DNA from: Taeniopygia guttata
Taxonomy: Eukaryota; Chordata; Aves; Passeriformes; Estrildidae
NCBI RefSeq assembly: GCF_048771995.1
Contig: NC_133026.1
Span: 100,595,001-100,659,000 of the forward strand
Direction of reading: 5' to 3'
DNA: 64,000 nucleotides
The notes beneath the pieces were generated by a model that ran no database searches, was not told the origin of the DNA, and worked only from the letters and a program-made list of their open reading frames with translations. Shown here in pieces: positions 14,601-26,064 of this stretch; position 1 is the stretch's first letter, and each line of letters starts with the position of its first letter. The position numbers and the translations under genes are program-made.

Positions 14601-16485
14601 CCTAGAAATGTTTTCAAAATTAATTTGACAACAATCTCAACCAGGATATTTCAGCTCTTGGGCTTTAAGAAGTTTCCTTTAGATTTCCAGCAATGCTTGC
14701 TTACGTTAATATGAGCCATTGCATACATTCACATTTAAAAGAGCAATAGCAACGTGCATAAACTTCAGAGCCTTTCTTTTCTGAAAGCAAAAGAAGTAGG
14801 CTAACGATAGACATATCTATTTCAGGGAAAAAAAAAAAAAGAACCACAGCAACAACCAAACCAACCAACCAGTGCAGAGTAGCAGAATTCACATTATGAA
14901 TTGCAGTCAGTATTCTCCATACCCACTGCTCCTGCACATTTGATAAGAATACCATAATATTTATTTCCATGCATGTAATAAAACACAAACCTATGATCAG
15001 TTACAACATTATAACAGATATTTCAGGACAACACATCTTCTCAAAGTCGTTTAGCCAACCCATTTGCCACATTCAATATTTGCAGATGCAGATTCTTTGC
15101 CTACAGAGGTGATCTAGCTGCCACAATATGGCAGATATCAAGATAGTAGATATTTTTCTTTCTGCTGCTCTTTAATTTGGCAAACTATAACTTGATACAT
15201 TCTTTATAGGAATTTTTCTTGCTTCTGTAAAGGCTTATGCACCTCATTGGCCAGCTGAATGATGTAGAAATATTATCTCCTTTGTAGAAAATTATGCTGC
15301 CACTGTCACAATATGAAGACAGCAAAATTTATAACTCCTTCTCTCCCTCCTCCTTTCATTTTGGCCTGGACACTGTGTCACATATCAAATTTCAAGCCAT
15401 TTTTCATTTTAGGAGCTAATCTGTTTGGTTACTGGAGTGGAATGACAGAACACACCTGTGATCAAAGGGGAAGGTAGATGGAAAAAAACATCTACTGAGT
15501 TCATGTACATCCATTACCCTGACCTTGTTACAGAGTGCTTCATATATATTTGGTCAATTATTAGACATTTGACAGTTACTTCCAGCACAAAGAAACTATT
15601 GAGCAAGTTTGGCAAGCATTTTGTTCTTTATTAATTGAAACTGTCTCAAGCAATGACTTGAAGAGAGGTCAAATATCTCTTGATAAAAAACATTTTAAAA
15701 TTCTTTCTGTATAAAGGGGCATATTCACAGTGACAAAATCCAGAAATCATCATTCTTTAAGATGGAGCAAGACCACCCTCTGCTACCCAAACCAACAGAG
15801 TATCAGGACCTTCTTTAGTGAAGAAAGCCCAGATTCAAGACTTGGCTTAAACTCATTAAGGGTTTTCAAACCCAGATTAGGCTAATTCAGGGTTTTCCCC
15901 TAGGAGAAAGCTTTAACTAGGAGCAGTTTTAAGTGTTTCTTTTGTTCCAGTGGGGAAGAAAGAAAACCAGATTTTGAGTGCTGCAGCTTTTTCACAGAGA
16001 TGGAACTTTTCTCACTCACTCACTTCTAATTATCTTCACTCAGATAATGAGAGCATTGACACATGATGGGAATGCAAGGATTACAAGACAAAGATGAGGG
16101 ACACGATCCCAGCTCTGCAACTGTCTCAGCACTGCAAGGAGGGACAGGGCTGCTGGCACCACACTTTAATGAATGCTTCCCTTACAGCTTATGGATTTCT
16201 AAACCCACCCTGGGATTTCATTCTTTTTTATTCCCCAAACTCTGTCTTGACCAGGGAGCATACTCAAACTGGGAAAGGGAGGGAAAACGGTGTAGAAGGA
16301 ATCACATCTGAGCAGACTGTGAAGAACTTGATTATCAGGTCATCTCTGGTATACGTTGCTTATTCTCCCCTCTTTTTATACCCAGGTCATATTCCCCTTA
16401 ATGGTTTTCTGGATCAGTAGAAAATAATAAATAATGAAGAAATTAAGCCAATTCTAGCTCCTTATTTGCTTCCTTTCTTCATTCA
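8626..16485. other. Unique DNA with short low-complexity tracts, no gene seen
   Basis: No gene recognised over almost 8 kb. Holds a T16 tract at 10116-10131 and an A13 tract at 14828-14840. A short inverted repeat (GCTCAG/CTGAGC) lies near 13300. Open frames are short and mutually overlapping. Confidence 0.55.
10116..10131. repeat. Poly-T tract (16 T)
   Basis: Uninterrupted T run on the plus strand. If it were a minus-strand poly-A tail the retroposed body would lie to its right, and none is recognisable there. Confidence 0.85.
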
Positions 16486-16548
16486 GTTGGGAGCTGGAAC
16501 TAGATGATCTTTAAGGTCCCTTCCATCACAAGCCTATGGTTCCATGAC
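16486..16548 (+). mobile_element. CR1 LINE, 3' end fragment
   Basis: The segment holding 'GAACTAGATGATCTTTAAGG' followed by TCCCTTCC and an eroded CTATGGTTCCATGA matches the conserved 3' terminus of avian CR1 non-LTR retrotransposons. It is in plus orientation and cut off on its 5' side, as CR1 copies usually are. Only the extreme 3' end is recognisable, and the terminal octamer repeats have decayed. Confidence 0.85.
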
Positions 16549-16701
16549 TAATTTGAAATAATAAATTATTTGTTGTATCATCTTCCATTGCTACAGATGC
16601 TACTACAGTGGAGCAGAGGGTATTGTGAATTCAGTAAATGTCAAAAGTTTGGTAAGTTCTTTCAAGTGAGACAAATGGGTGGCCCAAACATGTGACCCAC
16701 T

Positions 16702-16722
16702 ACAACAACAAGAACAACAACA
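16702..16722. repeat. (CAA)n short tandem repeat
   Basis: An imperfect CAA/GAA trinucleotide run about 21 bases long, with one interruption. No functional context. Confidence 0.7.
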
Positions 16723-16850
16723 GAAATCACAGAAATAAAAATGAGGAACTGCCTCTTTTCCTTCTCTCCATCCACCCCATGGAAATATTTCCCATGGCTG
16801 ACTAATGTAAAATCATCTAGAAAATAAAGGATTTAGAAAACTGCCTCTAG

Positions 16851-16855
<5 letters not shown>

Positions 16856-16890
<35 letters not shown>

Positions 16891-16903
16891 AAAAAAAACC
16901 CAC
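16856..16903. repeat. Longest poly-A tract in the window (33 A)
   Basis: Thirty-three consecutive A (16856-16888) are followed by CC, eight A and CC-containing sequence. It lies about 300 bases after a CR1 end but is not its tail, since CR1 ends in short octamer repeats rather than poly-A. No other retroposed body was recognised upstream. Confidence 0.9.
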
Positions 16904-19220
16904 CACTTTTCCATCAGTTTTAATTAAAGTCATTCAAAATGCAAGATAACTGTCCAGAAGAAGCAGGAAAGTGTAAGCATATTATTTTGTAATTGCTGTT
17001 TTCCTGGAAAACCTTGCATTTTTGCGACACATTTTCATTTTTTCAGAGATAATGCAACTATTTTCTCATCCCTTGGTAGCCTTTTCCCCCAATGATATGA
17101 AAGTCCCCATCTCTCTTCCCTTGAAGGATGAACAATAAGACACATTCATCATTTTCTCTATGGGATTCCAAAAACAGGTGTTAGACATTTCAGAGACACT
17201 CATTGCAAAATCATTATACCATCTTTACAGGCAGAAAACATGATCTTCCAAATGCCATCCTATTCCAGAAGCATGAGATACTAGCAACCAGCACAAAACC
17301 AGCTAAAACATAAAACCAGCAAGCTAAATAAAATAGCACTTCCAGTGTGCATTTGCTCACAGGCAAGCTTGTCTTATTGTGGGAAATATCTACCACTCAG
17401 TAGCTAGGAGATGGTACGTTTGTTCCACTACCCTCCAATACGCCATAAGAATATTTCCTCTAAATAGCACAGAAGGCACCAACATAGAGGTATTGGACAG
17501 CATCCAAAATTCTCAGTTGCCCTCTCTCACTGACCTGGTGTGCAATGAAGCCCAAGTACCACGCAACTGATACTGTACCTCCAGATTCAGGACTGGATTC
17601 TGCCCCAAGAAAACCCATGGGATTCCATGATTTTACAGAGAACTGGAAAACATAAACTTTAGTCTGCTTTTGTTGTGAGCTAGAAAAATTCCTTGAACAT
17701 CCCCTTAGCAATAAGGTCAATGCATTTTGGAGAGTGCTTTTTGCAATTGCAGAGGTGTCTGTAAACTGATAGCAGTTTATGCAAAATTATTTGCATACCT
17801 TGAAAACATATTTGCCAAATACCTGCAAAAAACAATAAAAAAAAAGAAAACCAAATTAAAGTAGTCTTTCTGTTGTTGAAACATTTTTGCTAAACAATTT
17901 CCATTTTCATATGCTCTTCTTATATCTGCTCCTAGCTTAAATCAGGGTAAAAAATAGCATAACTTATTATTCTTTCAATACCTCCACCTTGGTCAATGTC
18001 AGGAAGCTTAGTCAAGCACTTGAGCAATTCTGAATAGAAACAACTGTTAAGCTCTTATGTCAGATTTTGCTGGGAAAGACATCCCAGTTTGTTAAACTCA
18101 AATTTATCAGTTTTAAGTTTGAAATTTACTCATTTCAACTGTAGCAGGTTTCTGAGTGTGAAAATAAAACATGGAAAGTGAAAAAGGGGAGAAGGGAACC
18201 TTAACTCTTCAGAAGGCAGCATAACACCATACTCTCAAGTACCATGAATCTATCACCCACAGACCCTGTAATTATGAAACCAAACAACACAAAGATGATA
18301 AGCAAAGAGCACAGACTCAAAAATCTGTGATAACCTCCTCACAGTACGCCAGGACTCAACACTGTTAAAGTTTTCCACTCAGCTTCATTCAGAATGGATT
18401 CAACCAGAAGCCAGGGAAGGACCATTGTACCCAAGGCACTTCATCTTTTGTTAAATGCAGAGCTTGGTTTCAAGAAATAACCATTTTCCAGCAATATGTT
18501 TTCACAGGAAAAAATCCCAAAAATATATTCTTTAAAGAAAGCCAGCCTCCAGATCAGATACCTAGATTAAATAACTTGAGGACATTTCCAAGAAACATCT
18601 GTTTCTTCCACATGAGCTTCCAAGTCTGTCCTCGTCTACTCCTTCTTAATCTTCTATAGTTCTGTTGTTTGTTTGCTTTTCTTGGTAATGAGCTGGAGAA
18701 ATCCCTGTCTCTTCAGCTACAAAAGAATTGCAAAGGAAAGGAATACTTAAGTGCATAAAGGATGACTTTCTTAGTGCAGCACATAGATTACAAACACTGA
18801 GAAACACTCTGGGCTTGCTGACAGAGGGGCTATAAATAGGAAGACATGCAACTCACCTTGTGGCTTGTTTTGAGGACAGAAAGTAGAAACATTACAATTT
18901 CTAATTTCGAAACTGTTCATAGGCATTAAAACACTACAGCAATACCTGTAGAGAGACTTGAGCTTGTTCTGCTTGTAGTCCCAAGCTGACAAGAAACCCA
19001 CAGCTGTGGTTAGCAGGGCACCAACCCAAGCTAATAAAGCTCAGCTGAGAGCAGGGCATGTTAGTTTAGGGCTGGTGCCACGCTGGTTTGTTAGATGGCT
19101 TCCAGTCAGCTCAGAGCGTGCTCACACCTCCTTGTGAGTGATCGTGTGGCCTTTACTTTGGACAGATACAAAAACATAACATAGGAGTTCAAAAGTCTTT
19201 GGTTTTGTGCACACGCACCT
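16904..19220. other. Unique DNA, no gene seen
   Basis: No recognisable gene or transposable element. A 7-bp inverted repeat with a 4-nt loop lies at 17762-17779 (TAAACTG/CAGTTTA). Confidence 0.55.
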
Positions 19221-19308
19221 TAGTTAGCGAGGCCTCTGCAAGCAGATGTGCTAAGCTCTCCCCATTGGTGGGTTATGCTGATTCCGGGTTCAACACCCGG
19301 ACCCAACA
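19221..19308 (+). other. tRNA T-arm / B-box-like hairpin, possible decayed tRNA-derived element
   Basis: At 19284-19300 a 5-bp GC stem (CCGGG/CCCGG) encloses a seven-base loop TTCAACA, the canonical tRNA T-arm form. GGTTCAACACC matches the pol III B box (GGTTCRANNCC). A weaker A-box-like TAGTTAGCGAGG starts at 19221, 66 bases upstream. The 3' acceptor strand would be ACCCAAC, but no matching GTTGGGT 5' strand is present, so this is not an intact tRNA gene. It may be a tRNA pseudogene, an old tRNA-derived SINE or chance. Confidence 0.3.
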
Positions 19309-22300
19309 GGTGCTTCTGCCCATGGAAATGTGCCCCAGTAGAAAACTAAAACTGCTGCAGCCAGACAAAGATTTGCGGCTAGTTAAAACCTGAAATATTT
19401 CAGGCATGTATTTCACAAAACTGATCCACTATTTCACGTTGCTGAAAAAAAAATCCATGGAAACAAAAGACATTAGCAAGCTAAAGCCACTAGTGGGTCT
19501 CATGAGATCCTTGTATAGTACCCTGAGGAAGCTCATTGAGGTGCCCATGCTCTGGAATGTTGCGTGCAATGATGTAATGTGGTGTTATGATGTGCTTGTG
19601 ACATGTTTACAGCTCACCTCTCTAATACGGTGTTTTAGAGGAGAGAGGGCTGCAGCGAAGATGAGGAATGGAAACTGAGAAAACGCCTGTCATCATTCAC
19701 CCTTTGGAGGTTAATACCACTTATCTGAAGTACTTAACTCTAGTTTGAAAGAATGATTAATATCCTGCTGTGTTTTTGATAGGAGTAAGAGTTGCCTCCA
19801 GAGCTGCCATGATACTTCTTCACAATTTAAATAGCTATTGCTCTTCTGAAATCTCCTGAGATTTCAGAAACTTTCTCAGACAGGAGCCTGCAAAGCACAA
19901 GACAGATATAAATTGATAGGAGTATCTAAATTATTATTATTTCTATCATTGTCTGCTTTGGATAACTTTCTTCACTGGCAATCGGTTTTATGGCCTCTAG
20001 GAAACACAGGATCTTTCATCATTTTCTTCCAAAACAAAATTAACAGCAAGGGATTACAATGTCTGTAAATTAACACAACTGCTCACATTTGACTGCCAAG
20101 GAAAAAGGCTGCTTCATTCTTTACTGTCAGGTCTCTCACACTTCTCATCTGTGGAAGAAGAGCAAAGAAAAACTGCCAAGACTCACTGGATCTCTGAGGC
20201 AGTTGTTGAGTGAGCAGGTGTGCAGGTCTCCAAATTGATGCACTTTGAGCTGTCTGCTGACATCTATATGGCAGTGTGAGAGCCTGAATGTTGTAGCAAT
20301 GCAAGGCAAGATCATTAAGAAAGGAGTATTTTTTGCCTGCACCTGGTTTGATGGATGTAGCCTCACAACTCTCAGACTAAATCTTGCTGTATGCACAATG
20401 CATGGAAAATATCTACAGAGGAGTGCACTGCACGTGTGACTACACTAGCAAATTGGGATGTGGGAACTGTAACAGGCTCCTGAGCAAGAGCAAATTCACT
20501 GATCTCCTCTCCTCCCCTCAGTAAAGTGCAAAGCATTACCACACAAGTACTCCCCTTACCTGCAGTGTTAGGGGGAAAAATATATTGTGTGTGCACACAA
20601 CAGGTGCTAAACATGTATGTCATGATTTATTGTCACAGCATGTGAATAGTGCATGGGATTTAGAAACCATCTCAGAATGAATTCCCAAAGCCATTAACTG
20701 TCAAGCTCTTCACACCTGCCAAGTCCAGACCCCCAAACTAATTCATAAGCATTCAGCAACTTGCCTCTTCCCCTGGGGACTTACTGTTATTTTAGCATTA
20801 ACTTCACTGCCTGCATGAGTATGATTGAGATCAATCTGTGTGATCCTCACAAAAACCTTGGTAAAGAAGGGGCACAGACTTCTCATTTGGCATCAATCAA
20901 ATATCAAAAATGAGATCTCTTTGACATTTACACAATGCCCCAGATTGAGAGATATTCATGGGATTTGAAAAGTAAAGGCTTTGTTGATATTTTCCTAAAT
21001 TCACTGGAGTGACAGCCTTGTGCTGGACTTTGCTTGCATGCATTCTTCCCGTGCCATATCCCTGCCTAATAAAAACAGGTGAGCCTTAGCCCTGGTCTCA
21101 TGTACACTCATTTTCACTGGGTAGTTATGCTAGTCAAGACTTCTCGTACTGTCAAGTGAAAGCAGAAATGGATTCCATCTCTATTTTTCATATTTAAAAG
21201 AAGGGTGGGGAGAGTCTGTTGAAAAACACAAAAAACTGCAGATCAAGATCTAACCCGATAATTTCTAAAAGGTTTAAAATAAAACAAAACAAGTAAAATA
21301 ACACACAAAACCTCCGAACAGATAGATTTGTATTTCTTCTATAAGGTCTGTTTGTAGTGGTCTTCCTCATGAAGAAAAAGGAAAAAAATCTGTGAGATTT
21401 CCATTATACACCATTTAACTTTGGCAAAGGCTTATAACTTCCTTTCCTCCAATTTTCTCCTTTGCAAATTGTGAACTTCAAAATTTTTGTATAGAAAATA
21501 GGTAAAAAAATAATTTGTTCTACATGGTCTACATTAGTCCTGAACTAAAGTCTTTTTCATTTTAGAGTGGATATCTTTATTAAAAAAAAAACAATAATCA
21601 CAAACATTCAAATTTTTGATGAGAGAGAAATTTCTAAATTTTCAATTTTGCCTGCAATTCTGGAAGAAAAAACTCAAGCATGAGACCTGTACTCCTTTGT
21701 AAACCTGTTTAATAGACCCTAATATCAATGTACTTTCTTCTACTAATTATGGTAGAGACAATTGAATTTTCACAGTCCTCCTTCTGTTCTGATATTTATG
21801 AGGAGCTAAAGGACTGATTTTATACACTGCAGATCCGAAAATTACTTTTGGACTTAACACAGTAATTTAAATGCCAAGAATTTAAAGGCCTCACAAATGT
21901 CTTGGATTTGTACTTCATGAAAAGTTTCATTCTTTGAAAGAGTCTCTGAACAGTCTTGCCAGGGAAGTGGTGGTAAAATGGTTTTAGCACTTCTGTGAAA
22001 ACTGTAGCACAGATGATTAGAGATTATAATACACAGAAGGCCTTGGAGAGTACATTAGATATTAACAAAACTTGGAAGCTTAACTAGAAGCTGGTCAAAG
22101 AAAACCAACACAAATCCCTCTTTTCTTTTCCTTTCCTACCATAGTTCAGTCATTTCACACACACAAAACATAACCAAAATGAGAATGAAAATGCTTAGTT
22201 CCAGCATGGCTGTTGAGCTGCCTCAAAGAAGATTAAGTCAGTCTGGTTAACATCACTCATATGACAGAATAACAACTTAACGTCATGAGGCTCTTCCATG

Positions 22301-22865
22301 GCATATCCCAGATTTTGAAACAATTAAATGTTTCAGAATTGGGGTTCAGTATTTCCTAGCAAAACACAGTACTTCATGCAGCATTGTTTCTTAATAACAG
22401 ACTGAAATTTTCCGTCAGCTTATTTTTTTTAAGCAAGTTTTTGTATGTATTTTTCCACTGATCACTAGGCAAGTCTGCAAGGGTTCAAGGGTTGAATTTA
22501 CAGCCCTTTTGAAAACAACACATCATATCAGTGGTCATATTGGTGGGGCTAAAAGGTTGACCTTCTGTAGGTGGTTGGGGTCCTGCCCTGGCAAGCGTTG
22601 GAGAGTAAATCTGAAATGTCTCTTCAGGGAGCTGTGCAAAAGTATGTACGAGGAGAAAGGCAGAGAATTGCTGCTATATCAGAAACCAGATAGAAAACAA
22701 AGGATAGGATTAAGAAATTAATTTTCTAAGCAGGAGTCATCAGCTAGTGCCTCAAAATGCTTAATACATATGTTGAGATACCTGTAAAAACGTGGGGAAG
22801 CGATAAGACAGCATTGACAGGTGATTTGCCTATTTACAGCTTGGTCCTAGGTAGAATGGACTAAC
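19309..22865. other. Unique DNA, no gene seen
   Basis: No gene recognised. It contains the strong palindrome at 19844-19869. The remainder is AT-rich unique sequence with short A runs, including one near 21580. Confidence 0.55.
19844..19869. repeat. Perfect 12-bp inverted repeat, 2-nt spacer
   Basis: TTCTGAAATCTC and GAGATTTCAGAA are exact reverse complements around CT, giving a 26-nt near-perfect palindrome, the longest seen in the window. The arms contain TTCTGAAA and TTTCAGAA, which resemble the TTCNNNGAA-type half sites of STAT or heat-shock factors only loosely. No coding or repeat context. Confidence 0.9.
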
Positions 22866-23475
22866 CATAGCATCACAGAACCATTAACGCTGGAAAATAC
22901 CTCTAAGATCATGGAGCCCAGCTGTGTTCACCACTAAACCTTGTCTTCAAGTGCCATATCTACGTTCCTTTTGAACACTTCCAGACATGGAGACTCCATC
23001 ATGTCCCTGGGCAGCCTATTTCTATCCCTGATCACCATCTGCAGGAAGAAATTTTTCCCAATATCCAATCTACACCTCCCATGGAACTATTTGAAACCAT
23101 TTCCTCTGGTTCTGTCACTTGCTGCCTGGGAAAAGAGGCTGACACTCACTTGGCTACACCCTCCCTTCAGGCATTTGTGGAGAGCAATAAAGTCACCCCT
23201 GAGCCTCCTCTTCTCCAGGCTAAACACCCCCAGCTCCCTCAGCCTTTTCTGACAGCACATGTGCTCTAGACCCTTCACCAGCTCTGTTGCTCTTCTCTGG
23301 ACACACTCCAGCCCCTCAGTGTCTCTTGTGTAGTGGAGGGCCCAAAACTGAACATAGGATTCGAGGTGCAGCCTCACCAGTGCCCAGTACAGGGTGACAA
23401 TCCCTTCCCTATTTCTGTTGGTTGAACTATGTCTAATACAAATAAGGGTGTCATTTCTTGACTTAGAGGTCAAGA
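22866..23475 (-). mobile_element. CR1 LINE, 5'-truncated copy with coding 3' part and 3' UTR
   Basis: Read on the minus strand, this is the 3' end of a CR1 non-LTR retrotransposon. It holds about 180 codons of ORF2 ending at 22934 and a short 3' UTR with 'CCATGATCTTAGAGGTATTT' and a decayed ATTCTATG-type end near 22866. It is truncated on the 5' side around 23475, the usual outcome of incomplete target-primed reverse transcription. It is the longest and best-preserved recent-type CR1 in the window. Confidence 0.95.
22934..23475 (-). pseudogene. CR1 ORF2 (reverse transcriptase) C-terminal remnant
   Basis: The conceptual product resembles the region downstream of the CR1 reverse-transcriptase catalytic core. 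Recognisable blocks are [14 protein letters not shown] (family: ALVRPHLEYCVQFW), [43 protein letters not shown] and a late CLEVFKR. The single visible lesion is an in-frame TAG at 23087-23089, just after the RTRGNG block. Past it the frame stays open for 50 more codons to the likely natural stop at 22934-22936. The endonuclease and most of the polymerase are missing, so it cannot be active. Confidence 0.9.
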
Positions 23476-25493
23476 AAACCAGAAACACCACAGTAAAGCC
23501 AAAAGTAAAACAGAAAATGCCCACCCTTTTGAAAAGGAAAAAATTAAATGTAACCTGGTCTTATATATGACAGCATCTTGACAGCAACTTCAGTCAAAAG
23601 AGAGAGACTGTGAGACATGGTAGGGTGCTCAGAGAAAGCTATTTGTCCATGGATAAATGGACCATCCATTTGGATGGTCCAAAGCCAAGAGTGAAGGAAA
23701 TGTTGAGGACTAACCACCTCAGCAAGGATGTTGCAGGATAGAGGCAGGGTTAGCCAAGAGGCAGAGCTTCTCCTGTCAAGTAAGTTTGTAAAGCCTGGAA
23801 TCCGTAACATTAGAAAAATGATGGGCAGTCTGGGATTTGATGGAAGTATATCGAATATAAAATATGGCTCATAGAGAAAGGATTGGATGGAACCTTTCTT
23901 CATTCTGTCCTGGACTCTGCAGTCAGTGCAATAAAGCAGCTAAATATCCAGTGCTTCTTCAGAGAGCACTGGATTAAAATGAGGAGCACACTGTCCCAAA
24001 AGATGGAGCTGCTGAGGGATAATCAGGATTCAAATCCTGTGATACGAAAAATGCACAGTTATCATTAACAGCAATACTTTTGGAAGAGATGGTACACCCA
24101 ACACTTTCAAGTACAAACCAATTGTTCGATACTGCAATTAAAACTATGCACAGGCAAGATCAAACTAGCTGCTTTCTGCAAAGTTCATGATCTTCCTTCA
24201 GGATCCAGCTGGTGAGATTGCAAATGCAAAGCCTGCAAAAGCAAAGTAAACTGAAGCTATTTTCTCATTGCAGCGGGAGGTATAGGAAGATCCTGTGAAA
24301 CAAAATCAATTTAATGAAGGAAAGTAACTCAAACTGCCACAGTTCTGCTTGAGTTATATGTTTTTCTGATCTGTTAGTCAGCCTCCCTTTTTAATTTTCC
24401 CCAGTGCTCTGAGATGCATAATTTAATATTTCAAATTCATCACCTTTCTGATCTACATTTATCAGGCACTTTGAAGCCATACATAGTGACACCTTTTTAA
24501 AAGGACTTCGACAAAAACAAGTGCCTGCAATTTTTTGCTATGCATATGAAAATTCATAAGAACAAACTATTCCCTGTGCTTTAAAATGATCTAGAAATAT
24601 GTTTGGCAAGAAAGCACTTCTGTGTGTCTGAGAAGAAAATCATTTAAGAAACCATCTCTAGACAATTTAGCAAGGGCTACTTTGTGTGCCCAAATTCTTT
24701 AGAAACTATTTATCCAAGCAATAGTTGAAAATAATTATCCAACCACATGCTTACAAAGGAAGGCAAGATTTGTAAGGCAGATAATATCTTTCAAGTCCGT
24801 ATAGCTGGAGAAAGCAGACAAATTTTCAGGCATACAAGCCTTTCCCCAGCTCGTTTTTTCTCTCATCTTTATAAGCTGGTGTAATAAAATAAACCATTTA
24901 CATTCCAAAACTATCACAGCTACAACACTGATACTGATACTCACAAAGCTGGAGGCTGAAAAGGCACACTTCATATGGATGTAAGATGTCAGCTGAAAAC
25001 TGTTATAGCATAGTGGTGAGCAAAAAAACCCTATAACTTTACCAGTAAATATTTCTACAAAAGTGTGTGTGTCAAAGTTCTAACTTAAAGAACTTCCTGG
25101 TGAGAATGAAAACCTTACAGGGTTTTTTAGTTTTATTTTGCTTTTTGACTGTTGTTGTTAATAGGAATGTCCTGTTCAGAGAATTTCAATGCCAAGAAAA
25201 AAAAAAAAAGGCAGGCACAGGGGTGACTGGATGCTGTAGATTCCTCACAGTTATAAACGAAATACCGGAAAACACATCTGGGAGCCACATTGCTGAAGGC
25301 TGAACAAAATGAAGCTAATGATCTGAGAGCCAAAGCAGCATTGAGGCTGAAGGCAGAGAGAGCACTGAATATGCAGTAGACCAGAAATGTGAAGCATCAT
25401 GAAGCATCATCTCTCCATCTGCAGCTGAGAGATTCCAAATTTGCCAGAACTGCTTTCAATATAAATGTATCTGATCTTGTTTACTTCTACCAG
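23476..25493. other. Unique DNA, no gene seen
   Basis: No recognisable gene. It includes the perfect hairpin at 23658-23681 and an A13 tract at 25197-25209. Open frames up to 119 codons show no family resemblance. Confidence 0.55.
23658..23681. repeat. Perfect 10-bp hairpin, 4-nt loop
   Basis: TGGACCATCC and GGATGGTCCA are exact reverse complements around ATTT. GTCCATGGATAAATGGAC just to the left adds overlapping partial complementarity. It lies about 180 bases beyond the truncated 5' side of the CR1 copy, in otherwise unique sequence. Confidence 0.9.
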
Positions 25494-25633
25494 ACATGCA
25501 ATGATGGGAGGCAGCAAAATGCTGGAGAAAATTGTAGCTTTGCTTCTCAATATTCTCCTGTGCCTTTCTCAGCTTAATGCTAGTGCTTCTTGGGTGCCTG
25601 CCTCGCTCTTCCCATCAGAGGAAATAAATACAG
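25494..25633 (+). CDS. Candidate first coding exon encoding a signal peptide (unidentified gene)
   Basis: A pyrimidine-rich stretch ending TTACTTCTACCAG forms an acceptor-like site at 25493. The ATG at 25501 starts 44 open codons, MMGGSKMLEKIVALLLNILL then CLSQLNASASWVPASLFPSE and EINT. The frame reaches ACAG|GTAATA, a donor-like site after 25633, leaving phase 1. The N-terminus has a secretory signal layout: Lys residues at 6 and 10, hydrophobic core at about 11-23, and a small-residue NASAS cleavage area. Phase-1 junctions after signal exons are common in secreted proteins. I do not recognise the protein. Splice-like sites are frequent by chance, so this is only a candidate. Confidence 0.3.
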
Positions 25634-26064
25634 GTAATAGGACCTCCTCAAAAGCAATCCTCAAACCTTTGGAAAAGTCTGTTACATGGAGGCTGAACAA
25701 TTCCTACATTTGAGGGATCACAGATCCTTCATTTAGGTATGTTTGGAGAGCAAACCCTAACTGAATGCTTGGAAGTGTCGCCCATGAGTTTACTTTCTCC
25801 AGTGGCCTTGTGGAAGAGCTGCTGCTCACTGTGGTGCTTACCCACATATGTGTAACTGATGTCAGTGATGGAAGAAATCATTCCTCATTTGTTCTTGGAA
25901 AGTGTCTTACGTAGGTCATTTTCCTCTGCATGGGGTATTTATTCATGCCTTCTTTTAAAGATCCTAAAAGATTGGTGGTTCCTTTTATCTACGGTCTGTT
26001 CTTCCTCAAATCTCCATGTCACTCACTTCACATTTGAACAGAGCCATGAAAGGAGGACACTGAA

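Noticed and set aside
19221..19308. A functional tRNA gene
   Set aside because: The T-arm is perfect but there is no complementary acceptor stem and no convincing D or anticodon arm at tRNA spacing.
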